Shown one piece after another: positions 1-5,326 of a stretch of 6,197 bases of DNA. The translations under genes and the position numbers were made by a program. The notes under the pieces are model-generated. The model was not told where the DNA came from. It did not search any database and saw only the letters and a program-made list of their open reading frames with translations. Source of the DNA: Nitrospirota bacterium. Lineage in GTDB: Bacteria > Nitrospirota > Thermodesulfovibrionia > Thermodesulfovibrionales > Magnetobacteriaceae. Numbering within the stretch: position 1 is the stretch's first letter; each line of letters opens with the position of its first letter. Location: assembly GCA_015233265.1 (NCBI GenBank), contig JADFXZ010000003.1, positions 1 to 6,197 of the forward strand, given 5' to 3'.

Positions 1-2186
1 CTGATTTGATAGGCAAGGCAATTGCCACGTTAAAAGACGAGATAATAAAACTCTCCATTGCGGTGAGCGTTGTCTGTGTAGTGTTTTTATTTCACCTGCC
101 AAGCGCTCTGGTAGTAATACTGACGCTGCCCATAGCCATAATAATGTCTTTTATCTGTATGTACTATCTGGGTGTAACGTCAAATATCATGAGCCTAAGC
201 GGTATTGCCATAGCCATTGGGGCAATGGTTGACGCCTCGATAATCATGGTGGAACAGGCACATAAGAAACTTGAAGACTGGGAACACGCGGGCAGACAGG
301 GCAGCGCAGTTGACATTGTGATAGAAGCGGCGCAGGAGGTAGGTCCCTCGCTGTTCTTTTCTCTGCTTGTCATAACCGTGGGATTTCTTCCAGTGTTTAC
401 GCTGCAAGAACAGGCGGGCAGGTTGTTTAAGCCTCTTGGCTTTACGAAGACATTTGCGATGTGCTTTTCGGCCTTCCTTGCCGTGACGATAACGCCGGTG
501 CTGATGACGCTGTTTATCAGGGGAAAAATCAGACCGGAGGAGAGAAACCCCGTAAGCCGCGTCCTTCATTTTCTATATGAGCCTGTTGCGCGGCTGTCAC
601 TGCGGTTGAGATGGATTGTCATCATCGCGGCTATAATAATCATGGGGGCAACGGTGTATCCATACAAGAAACTTGGCACAGAGTTCATGCCGCCTCTCTA
701 TGAGGGGACGTTGTTTTATATGCCGGTGACAGTGCCAGGGGCGTCAATTGCTGAGGCCGGTAAATTGCTGCAAATGCAGGATGCGATACTAAAGACAATC
801 CCCGAAGTCTCACAGGTGTTTGGAAAGGCAGGCAGGGCGGAGACTGCCACAGACCCGGCGCCTATAGAGATGTTCGAGACGATTGTCAATCTAAAGCCGC
901 AGACACAGTGGCGAAAAGGGCTGAGCGTCGAGGATTTAAAGAACGAGATGAACGACGCACTGTCGATTCCAGGAGTTGCGAATTCCTTTACTATGCCAAT
1001 AAAGGCGCGCATAGATATGCTGTCAACGGGGATCAGGACGCCGGTTGGAATTAAGATACTTGGGCCAAAACTTGAGGAGATTGAGCGCATAGGGCTTGAG
1101 ATAGAAAGCGCGGTAAAGACAATCCCGGGCACGAGGAGCGCATATGCAGAGCGTGTGATGACAGGCTATTTTCTGGATTTCGAGCTCAGGAGGGCGGAGG
1201 CAGCCCGCTACGGCCTGACGGTAGATGACGTTCAGGAGGTAATACAATCAGCCGTTGGTGGGATGAACCTGACAACGACGGTGGAAGGAAGGCAGCGATT
1301 CCCGGTAAATGTGCGATATTTAAGGGATTTAAGGGGGAATATTGACGACTTAAAGCGGGTGCTCGTACCGCTTATGCCGCTAAATTCGAAGTCAGCAAAT
1401 TCAACCGCCTCGTCAATGCCAGTATTAGCGCAGGTGCCAATGGGTGAGATAGCAGACATTAAAATCACGCAAGGCCCGACATCGATAAAAAGCGAAGAGG
1501 GCATGTTAACGTCATATGTCTATATAGATTTCACGGGCCGGGATGTGGGAAGTTACGTGGAGGATGCAAAAAAGCGGGTAGCTGCACAGGTAAAACTACC
1601 AACTGGCTATCGCCTGAAGTGGAGCGGCGAGTATGAATACATAGTGGAGACACACAAGCGGCTCAAGCTGGTAATCCCGCTGACGGTCTTTGCGATATTC
1701 GTGCTGGTGTATATTAACACGCAATCGGCGGTAAAAACGGCGATAGTGCTGTTGGCAGTACCGTTTTCGCTTGTGGGGTCGTTCTGGTTTTTGTATATAA
1801 TGAATTATAACATGAGTATAGCGGTGTGGGTGGGGATGATAGCTCTTGCGGGGCTGGATGCCGAGACGGGTGTGGTGATGCTGCTATATCTTGAATTGTC
1901 CTATGACAAGTGGGCAAAAGAGGGTCGGTTGAATTCATACGCCGACTTGAAAGATGCGGTGATGCACGGTGCGGTCAAGCGAATCAGACCAAAGATAATG
2001 ACAGTAAGTGTGATCTTAGCGGGCTTAATCCCGGTGATGTTTTCAACGGGGGCAGGGTCAGACGTAATGAAACGCATAGCGGCCCCGATGGTAGGCGGCG
2101 TAGTGACTTCGACAATACTTGAGTTGATAATATATCCGGCAATCTATATAATCTGGAAGGGGCGCGCCATACGCGGCCGAGCATAA
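1..2186 (+). CDS. cusA: CusA-like heavy-metal RND efflux pump (Cu/Ag type), 5'-truncated by window edge
   Basis: This is the inner-membrane proton-driven pump subunit of a tripartite CusCBA-type efflux complex, predicted to expel Cu(I)/Ag(I). The frame is open to the left edge (first full codon at base 3), and 727 residues are present against about 1,050 for the family, so the N-terminal third lies outside. Counting from the TTG at base 6, TM helices lie near residues 14-30, 33-52, 63-83, 114-135, 148-170, 203-220, 554-571, 575-598, 603-630, 664-680 and 690-715, with the C-terminal porter and docking domains at about 221-545. The RND motif GAMVDASIIMVEQAHKK carries the TM4 aspartate D76. E620 (GLDAETG) and K663 (RPKIMT) match the TM10/TM11 proton-relay residues. 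M239, M289 and M338 (in IDMLSTGI) are spaced 50 and 49 residues apart, as are E. coli CusA M573, M623 and M672, which favours Cu/Ag over CzcA-type Zn/Co/Cd. An insertion of about 15 residues near 457-474 is unusual. No terminator is visible after the stop, and the 3' end overlaps an opposing small ORF by 43 bases. Confidence 0.95.
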   Translation, partial: DLIGKAIATLKDEIIKLSIAVSVVCVVFLFHLPSALVVILTLPIAIIMSFICMYYLGVTSNIMSLSGIAIAIGAMVDASIIMVEQAHKKLEDWEHAGRQGSAVDIVIEAAQEVGPSLFFSLLVITVGFLPVFTLQEQAGRLFKPLGFTKTFAMCFSAFLAVTITPVLMTLFIRGKIRPEERNPVSRVLHFLYEPVARLSLRLRWIVIIAAIIIMGATVYPYKKLGTEFMPPLYEGTLFYMPVTVPGASIAEAGKLLQMQDAILKTIPEVSQVFGKAGRAETATDPAPIEMFETIVNLKPQTQWRKGLSVEDLKNEMNDALSIPGVANSFTMPIKARIDMLSTGIRTPVGIKILGPKLEEIERIGLEIESAVKTIPGTRSAYAERVMTGYFLDFELRRAEAARYGLTVDDVQEVIQSAVGGMNLTTTVEGRQRFPVNVRYLRDLRGNIDDLKRVLVPLMPLNSKSANSTASSMPVLAQVPMGEIADIKITQGPTSIKSEEGMLTSYVYIDFTGRDVGSYVEDAKKRVAAQVKLPTGYRLKWSGEYEYIVETHKRLKLVIPLTVFAIFVLVYINTQSAVKTAIVLLAVPFSLVGSFWFLYIMNYNMSIAVWVGMIALAGLDAETGVVMLLYLELSYDKWAKEGRLNSYADLKDAVMHGAVKRIRPKIMTVSVILAGLIPVMFSTGAGSDVMKRIAAPMVGGVVTSTILELIIYPAIYIIWKGRAIRGRA

Positions 2187-2449
2187 GTTACACCGCGTGC
2201 ACTAAAGAACTCATCGACTGACCCGGACGTTTTAATGAGACTCTTCAACGCCTCCAGTTTATCTATAGTAGTGATACTCCTGACCAGAGGCATCAGCTCA
2301 AGCCCGGCAGAGCCGTATTTGAGTTCAAGCCCTAACTCGATTCCCTCAAACAGGCCCTCTCGCCTCCCCTCAGTTAAACCTTGGCGTTTCCCATCTTTTG
2401 AGCCTTCTTTAAAAAGCCATGTCTTTCTTGCATCAAGTGTTATAGGCAT
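2144..2449 (-). CDS. Small protein resembling the C-terminal tail of Rpn-family PD-(D/E)XK nucleases; probable gene remnant
   Basis: The 101-residue product has no catalytic domain. Residues about 15-45 form a tetrad repeat with glycine at nearly every fourth position (KEGSKDGKRQGLTEGRREG and on), followed by a helical segment (LELMPLVRSITTIDKLEAL). This arrangement is familiar from the C-terminal tails of Rpn/YhgA-like recombination-promoting nucleases, in which a PD-(D/E)XK domain of about 200 residues normally precedes it. The frame stays open upstream of the ATG to a TAA at 2528-2530, and that stretch (YLIKLLNIADLRKL) also looks like Rpn sequence, so the ORF is probably the surviving 3' end of a longer gene whose 5' part was lost next to the cytochrome gene. 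Against pure decay, GGAGG at 2458-2462 sits 8 bases before the ATG. The last 14 or so residues are encoded antisense to the pump's 3' end and are probably read-through. Homology is recalled, not searched. Confidence 0.5.
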   Translation of the reverse strand: MPITLDARKTWLFKEGSKDGKRQGLTEGRREGLFEGIELGLELKYGSAGLELMPLVRSITTIDKLEALKSLIKTSGSVDEFFSARGVTYARPRMARPFQII

Positions 2450-2530
2450 CTTTTCTACCTCCGCATGTATTTTCTTTGTTAATTTGCGTAAATCTGCGAT
2501 ATTGAGCAGTTTGATTAAGTAATCATTTTA
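2450..2530 (-). pseudogene. Upstream in-frame remnant continuous with the Rpn-like tail
   Basis: Reading leftward in the frame of the ATG at 2449, there are 26 sense codons between that ATG and a TAA at 2528-2530. They encode NDYLIKLLNIADLRKLTKKI followed by HAEVEK. There is no ATG, GTG or TTG among them, so the stretch cannot be translated from a normal start, yet it reads like the segment joining the nuclease domain to the tail in Rpn-family proteins. It begins within about 11 bases of the cytochrome stop codon. That is consistent with a deletion or rearrangement joining the end of the cytochrome gene to the middle of an rpn-like gene. The call rests on family resemblance only. Confidence 0.4.
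2458..2462 (-). promoter_or_regulatory. Shine-Dalgarno GGAGG for the Rpn-tail ORF
   Basis: GGAGG on the minus strand lies 8 bases upstream of the ATG at 2449, which is optimal spacing. It decides the start and is the main argument that the shortened ORF could still be translated. It may be chance, because the same bases encode Ala-Glu-Val in the longer open frame. Confidence 0.5.
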
Positions 2531-2538
2531 GCAATAGC

Positions 2539-2982
2539 TTATTGCTTGAAGGTCTTGTGGCAGTTGACGCATGCGTCCATGAGTTTCTTTGTAATCGATA
2601 ACATCGTGTCTTTGTTGTCTTTGTGGGCGGCCTCTGCCAACTTCTCTATGTGATGGTGGAATTTCTCATCCATATTGACAAATTCGCTGATGTTCTTCTC
2701 GTTCTTGGGTAATGTCAGTGCGCCTGAGTGAAGGTCATCGTAAGTTTTTTCACTTGCAGCGTGCAACGGTTGAAGCGCACGTAGAACTTTGGGGCCAGAA
2801 CCAACGGCAACAGCTGAGACTATCTCTCTAAAGGCCTTATCCACAATCACCATCTCATCGAGAATCGGGTTATCCCCAACGGCAGCCACAGCCTTAACCG
2901 GCACTTCGCCAAACCCGCCAATTAATAAAACAAGCAAAACCATCCCAGCCCCAATTGCAACGAATCCCCCTCTATTTTTCAA
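2539..2982 (-). CDS. Exported class II-type (cytochrome c'/c556-like) c-type cytochrome
   Basis: This 147-residue protein carries one heme-binding motif, CVNCH at residues 138-142, followed by KTFKQ at the extreme C-terminus. That position is the hallmark of class II cytochromes c (four-helix bundle, cytochrome c'/c556), whereas class I cytochromes have the motif near the N-terminus. Residues 5-25 are a hydrophobic signal or anchor helix after MKNR; a signal-peptidase site near 31-34 (AVAA) is plausible, giving a periplasmic or membrane-tethered electron carrier or ligand-binding protein. The mature part is helical and His-rich (FHHHIEKLAEAAH, about 108-120). The start is TTG at 2982, chosen because GGAGG at 2989-2993 lies 6 bases upstream; the nearby ATG is in another frame. 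It lies 81 bases after the glycosyltransferase stop on the same strand, so co-transcription is possible. The sixth heme ligand, redox partner and substrate cannot be read from sequence. Confidence 0.85.
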   Translation of the reverse strand: MKNRGGFVAIGAGMVLLVLLIGGFGEVPVKAVAAVGDNPILDEMVIVDKAFREIVSAVAVGSGPKVLRALQPLHAASEKTYDDLHSGALTLPKNEKNISEFVNMDEKFHHHIEKLAEAAHKDNKDTMLSITKKLMDACVNCHKTFKQ

Positions 2983-2988
2983 GTCTAA

Positions 2989-2993
2989 CCTCC
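2989..2993 (-). promoter_or_regulatory. Shine-Dalgarno GGAGG fixing the TTG start of the cytochrome
   Basis: GGAGG lies on the minus strand 6 bases before TTG 2982. An ATG overlapping this motif is out of frame and meets a stop after a few codons, so the TTG is the supported start. Confidence 0.75.
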
Positions 2994-3051
2994 ATCGAGA
3001 ATGATCTATCAGGCCATTGCCGCATGTATAATAACATAATTCAAGGAGCTT

Positions 3052-3073
3052 AGGGCATATGCGTTATTGCCCT
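3052..3073. repeat. Short imperfect inverted repeat across the glycosyltransferase stop codon
   Basis: AGGGCA at 3052-3057 pairs with TGCCCT at 3068-3073 around the TAA stop, with two more pairs possible across a bulge. No T-tract follows on either strand, so it does not qualify as an intrinsic terminator. It could be a weak hairpin between the two genes or chance. Confidence 0.25.
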
Positions 3074-4674
3074 GATTGCCCAACATGGCGCTGTGGCAGA
3101 AATCGTATCATCTTGCTCTTCTTGTGGTAAATGACTAAGTTCACCGTTGCCGATTGTGACAGTGATTCGTGCTTGTCCGGCTCGGGCATATTGCCCCCCC
3201 TTGTTGAGTTGTGGACTGTTATGGTTATGGGGTCATACAGCTGGGCAATCTCATCGGGAATGGTAAAAGCCGAGTTTGCCAGTACACCGCTGATACTCAG
3301 TGGAAATATCCAGTCAGGAAGCCTCTCTGCAAACACACCGTGGTGAAACCTATAGTCGATTATCTCCATGCCGGTATAAAATATCAGTGGAAATTCAGGG
3401 TCCTTTACCAATATTGACTCATCAGGCTGACCCTCTTTCTTTAGAAATGCCACAGTGTCGTCAATGGCGTCGGTGTGTCTTGAGACAATATCGCGCACTA
3501 ACGTCATCAGGGGCAGCTCCGGTTCGTGAAAACCCTTCATAAAGTAGGCCGGATAATATGACAGATAGTTCGTCAGACATAACACCGCAGTGAGGGCACA
3601 GCCAACAATCGCCGGTTTCACATATTTACTTATAATGTACCCCTGCAGGAGGCAAAACACCGGTGCAAGGACTATTATGTAGCGCATAAAAATACCGGGG
3701 CTTAAAGCGGCGGCAGGCAGTTGACATGGGATGGAGATCAATAACAATAAGTTCATATCGTGTGTGATGTCTGTCTGGGCAGAGGTGTTGGCGGTTGACT
3801 TGGCACCATGAATCTTCCTGTAGATATAGCCCACCATGGGGATAAAAATTAGGACAAGCGGAAACATGTGGAAATTTATCTCCTGTATGTAGTTGAAGAC
3901 CTTGACCGCAGGGTCTCTATCGGCAAGCTGCCCAAGCTGCCCCCATGGCCGCGCATATATAAGCCAGGGCAGGGCTGCCACTAAAAACGCTGAGACAGCA
4001 ATCACCACTGGCCGCGCGATTGCCTTGCCACGCCTTCGCATAATTACAGTAAATATGCCTAGCGACAGTATGCCCCCTATGACGATAATATAATTGCAGT
4101 AAAACTGTAGGACAAGGGCAATGGCCGTGCAAACCTGCCCACTGCCGCGCCTCCCTCTCAGAATTAAAAATAGGCCATAGATAAGCAAAATCTCAGCCGC
4201 AATTACAATGGCATAGTAGCGGCACTGCCTCGCGTGTAAAATAAATGCCTGATTTGTAACGAAAAACAGCGCGGTTAATATCGCCCCGGCGTGGGTTTTA
4301 TAAATCCCGCGGGCAACAACGGCGATAAACACCACCGAGGCAAGCCCAAAAAGTGCAAATGGCAGCCTCCCCGCCGCGGTAGTCTTCCCAATGATTGCAA
4401 AAGATGCCGCCGTAACGTATAAATCCAGCCAGGGCCGCCATGTCCAGACAATATCGCTCGTGTCTGCGTCTGTCCCATTGATGGTTATCGTATTTTTGCC
4501 GTCATCGCTCTTAGGAAGGCCAAACTTGGTTATGTTTACGGCCAGATTTGCAGTCTCAGCCTCGTCGCCCCAGTAGAGCCGCTGCTGGAGGTTGTACAAC
4601 AGGACAAGGGCGGCAAATATAAATATCACGGCGTATGCTGCGGTCACAGTCCATCTGTTGTTGAAGTCTTCCAT
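3064..4674 (-). CDS. GT39/ArnT-like polytopic membrane glycosyltransferase
   Basis: This 536-residue inner-membrane protein resembles the GT39/PMT-like (GT-C fold) family, which transfers sugars from polyprenyl-phosphate donors to proteins or lipids on the periplasmic side. TM1 is at about 12-29 and is followed by QRLYWGDEAETANLA, in which D37/E38 occupy the first-loop catalytic position of GT-C enzymes. A second conserved-looking segment is HARQCRYYAI (147-156), typical of bacterial members at the start of a helix, and FMRYIIVLAP (329-338) resembles the later R-Y motif. Further hydrophobic helices run to about residue 380, and a soluble, probably periplasmic, C-terminal region occupies about 385-536. 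The ATG at 4674 places a short cytoplasmic tail before TM1 but has no recognisable Shine-Dalgarno, unlike its neighbours. It lies 50 bases after the receiver gene and 81 bases before the cytochrome gene. Acceptor and sugar cannot be predicted. Confidence 0.85.
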   Translation of the reverse strand: MEDFNNRWTVTAAYAVIFIFAALVLLYNLQQRLYWGDEAETANLAVNITKFGLPKSDDGKNTITINGTDADTSDIVWTWRPWLDLYVTAASFAIIGKTTAAGRLPFALFGLASVVFIAVVARGIYKTHAGAILTALFFVTNQAFILHARQCRYYAIVIAAEILLIYGLFLILRGRRGSGQVCTAIALVLQFYCNYIIVIGGILSLGIFTVIMRRRGKAIARPVVIAVSAFLVAALPWLIYARPWGQLGQLADRDPAVKVFNYIQEINFHMFPLVLIFIPMVGYIYRKIHGAKSTANTSAQTDITHDMNLLLLISIPCQLPAAALSPGIFMRYIIVLAPVFCLLQGYIISKYVKPAIVGCALTAVLCLTNYLSYYPAYFMKGFHEPELPLMTLVRDIVSRHTDAIDDTVAFLKKEGQPDESILVKDPEFPLIFYTGMEIIDYRFHHGVFAERLPDWIFPLSISGVLANSAFTIPDEIAQLYDPITITVHNSTRGGNMPEPDKHESLSQSATVNLVIYHKKSKMIRFLPQRHVGQSGQ

Positions 4675-4724
4675 ATGATCTATTGTCGCAATTTGATATG
4701 TTGCCGCAGGGGCAGCGCCGTTAT

Positions 4725-5114
4725 TTATGCTACTTTCTCGATGAATGGTCTGAGTTTTTCATAAAATGTCTTTTCATCTATCGTTTGTGAGAGCGCTGGT
4801 TTCATTATATAGCCGGTTACTGCGGCCTTTACACATGCTAATACGCTTTCTTTGTCCTGCTTTTCGGTTAATATTACAACAGGTGTTCCATTTATCACAG
4901 GGTTTTTCCTGACCTTTTTTAATATCGAAAGCCCATTGACATAGCCGCTGTCCCAGTCGCTTATGATCAGCTGGTAGGTAATATCAGATTCTATTTTCTT
5001 AATCCCTTCCATGTCATAGTATGCCTTGTCTATCTCTATTGCTGGAAAATCTGCCTTGATGAAACTCTCAAGGTCCTTCTGCAGAGATCTATAAAATGAG
5101 ATTATTAGTATCAC
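4725..5114 (-). CDS. Single-domain CheY-like response regulator receiver with degenerate acidic pocket
   Basis: The 129-residue product is one receiver (REC) domain with no output domain. Aligned by eye with CheY, D53 (LIISDWDSG) is the phospho-acceptor, T83 (VVILTEK) the switch threonine and K105 (YIMKPA) the conserved lysine; the D-T and T-K spacings of 30 and 22 match CheY D57/T87/K109. However, strand 1 reads ILIISFYRS, where CheY-type receivers have two acidic Mg-binding residues, so the pair is replaced by S6/F7 and phosphorylation may be weak or absent. The start is GTG at 5114, because GGAGGGG at 5121-5127 precedes it at normal spacing. A TTG start 15 bases upstream would overlap that motif and lacks its own. 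It is the first gene of a possible three-gene minus-strand unit. Its histidine kinase, if any, is not in the window. Confidence 0.85.
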   Translation of the reverse strand: MILIISFYRSLQKDLESFIKADFPAIEIDKAYYDMEGIKKIESDITYQLIISDWDSGYVNGLSILKKVRKNPVINGTPVVILTEKQDKESVLACVKAAVTGYIMKPALSQTIDEKTFYEKLRPFIEKVA

Positions 5115-5120
5115 GTGACA

Positions 5121-5127
5121 CCCCTCC
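5121..5127 (-). promoter_or_regulatory. Shine-Dalgarno GGAGGGG fixing the GTG start of the receiver
   Basis: GGAGGGG on the minus strand ends 6 bases before GTG 5114 (8 bases from the GGAGG core). It overlaps the upstream in-frame TTG at 5127-5129 and so argues against that longer start. Confidence 0.75.
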
Positions 5128-5129
5128 AA

Positions 5130-5156
5130 TTGTACTTATTAGAGGGAAAAGTACAA
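5130..5156. promoter_or_regulatory. Perfect 8-bp inverted repeat, candidate operator of the receiver promoter
   Basis: TTGTACTT (5130-5137) and AAGTACAA (5149-5156) are exact reverse complements separated by 11 bases. Half-site centres are 19 bases apart, about two helical turns, which would suit a dimeric DNA-binding protein. The repeat covers the weak -10 region and likely start site of the minus-strand promoter and ends 2 bases before the Shine-Dalgarno. If transcription begins further upstream, it could instead fold as an RNA hairpin beside the ribosome site. Its binding protein is unknown. Confidence 0.45.
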
Positions 5157-5177
5157 AAAAACAGGCCAGATTGTCAA
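5148..5177 (-). promoter_or_regulatory. Candidate sigma-70-type promoter for the receiver gene
   Basis: A consensus -35 TTGACA lies on the minus strand at 5177-5172. After an 18-base spacer containing seven T residues comes TACTTT at 5153-5148, a weak -10 matching TATAAT at three of six positions. The start site would fall near 5141, giving a leader of roughly 27 bases before GTG 5114. The perfect -35 and location support it; the -10 does not. Confidence 0.4.
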
Positions 5178-5234
5178 GAAAAATATTTTGCCGCCGCGCA
5201 TCCAGCCGCCCCGGCATAATTTTTTGAGGTGATG

Positions 5235-5243
5235 TGTTATAAT
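5235..5243 (+). promoter_or_regulatory. Extended -10 promoter (TGTTATAAT) for the ABC permease
   Basis: TGTTATAAT combines a TGn extension (5235-5237) with a perfect TATAAT (5238-5243). No good -35 is found 16-18 bases upstream, as is common for extended -10 promoters. Transcription would start near 5250, leaving a leader of about 77 bases before the TTG at 5327. It lies back to back with the receiver promoter, so the region 5115-5326 serves both directions; apart from these promoters and the dyad, nothing else is seen there. Confidence 0.5.
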
Positions 5244-5326
5244 CCACAGTCGGCAGGTATCAAAGCGTTGATTCACATGGAGAAAATTGCATTGCCGGGA
5301 TTTCCTGGATTGAGGTTAACGACATT

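Noticed and set aside
716..1132. Long open frame of 138 codons on the strand opposite the pump
   Set aside because: It lies wholly within conserved pump coding sequence, shows no recognisable protein features and is explained by codon bias of the real gene. The same holds for other antisense frames under the pump and the glycosyltransferase.
2530..2546. 7-bp hairpin AGCAATA-GCT-TATTGCT at the cytochrome stop, possible terminator
   Set aside because: The stem is AT-rich and no T-run follows on either strand, so it does not meet intrinsic terminator criteria.
2983..3063. Possible separate promoter for the cytochrome in the 81-base gap (TTGAAT and TATTAT-like boxes)
   Set aside because: The boxes are not at 16-18-base spacing and each is a partial match, so nothing can be supported beyond the Shine-Dalgarno.
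5127..5129. TTG start giving a 134-residue receiver
   Set aside because: The codon lies inside the GGAGGGG motif that correctly serves GTG 5114, it has no ribosome site of its own, and the extra residues precede the normal first strand of the fold.
5190..5214. GC-rich block between the divergent promoters as a terminator or structured RNA
   Set aside because: It has no clear self-complementary stem with a T-tract, and no gene ends nearby that would need a terminator.
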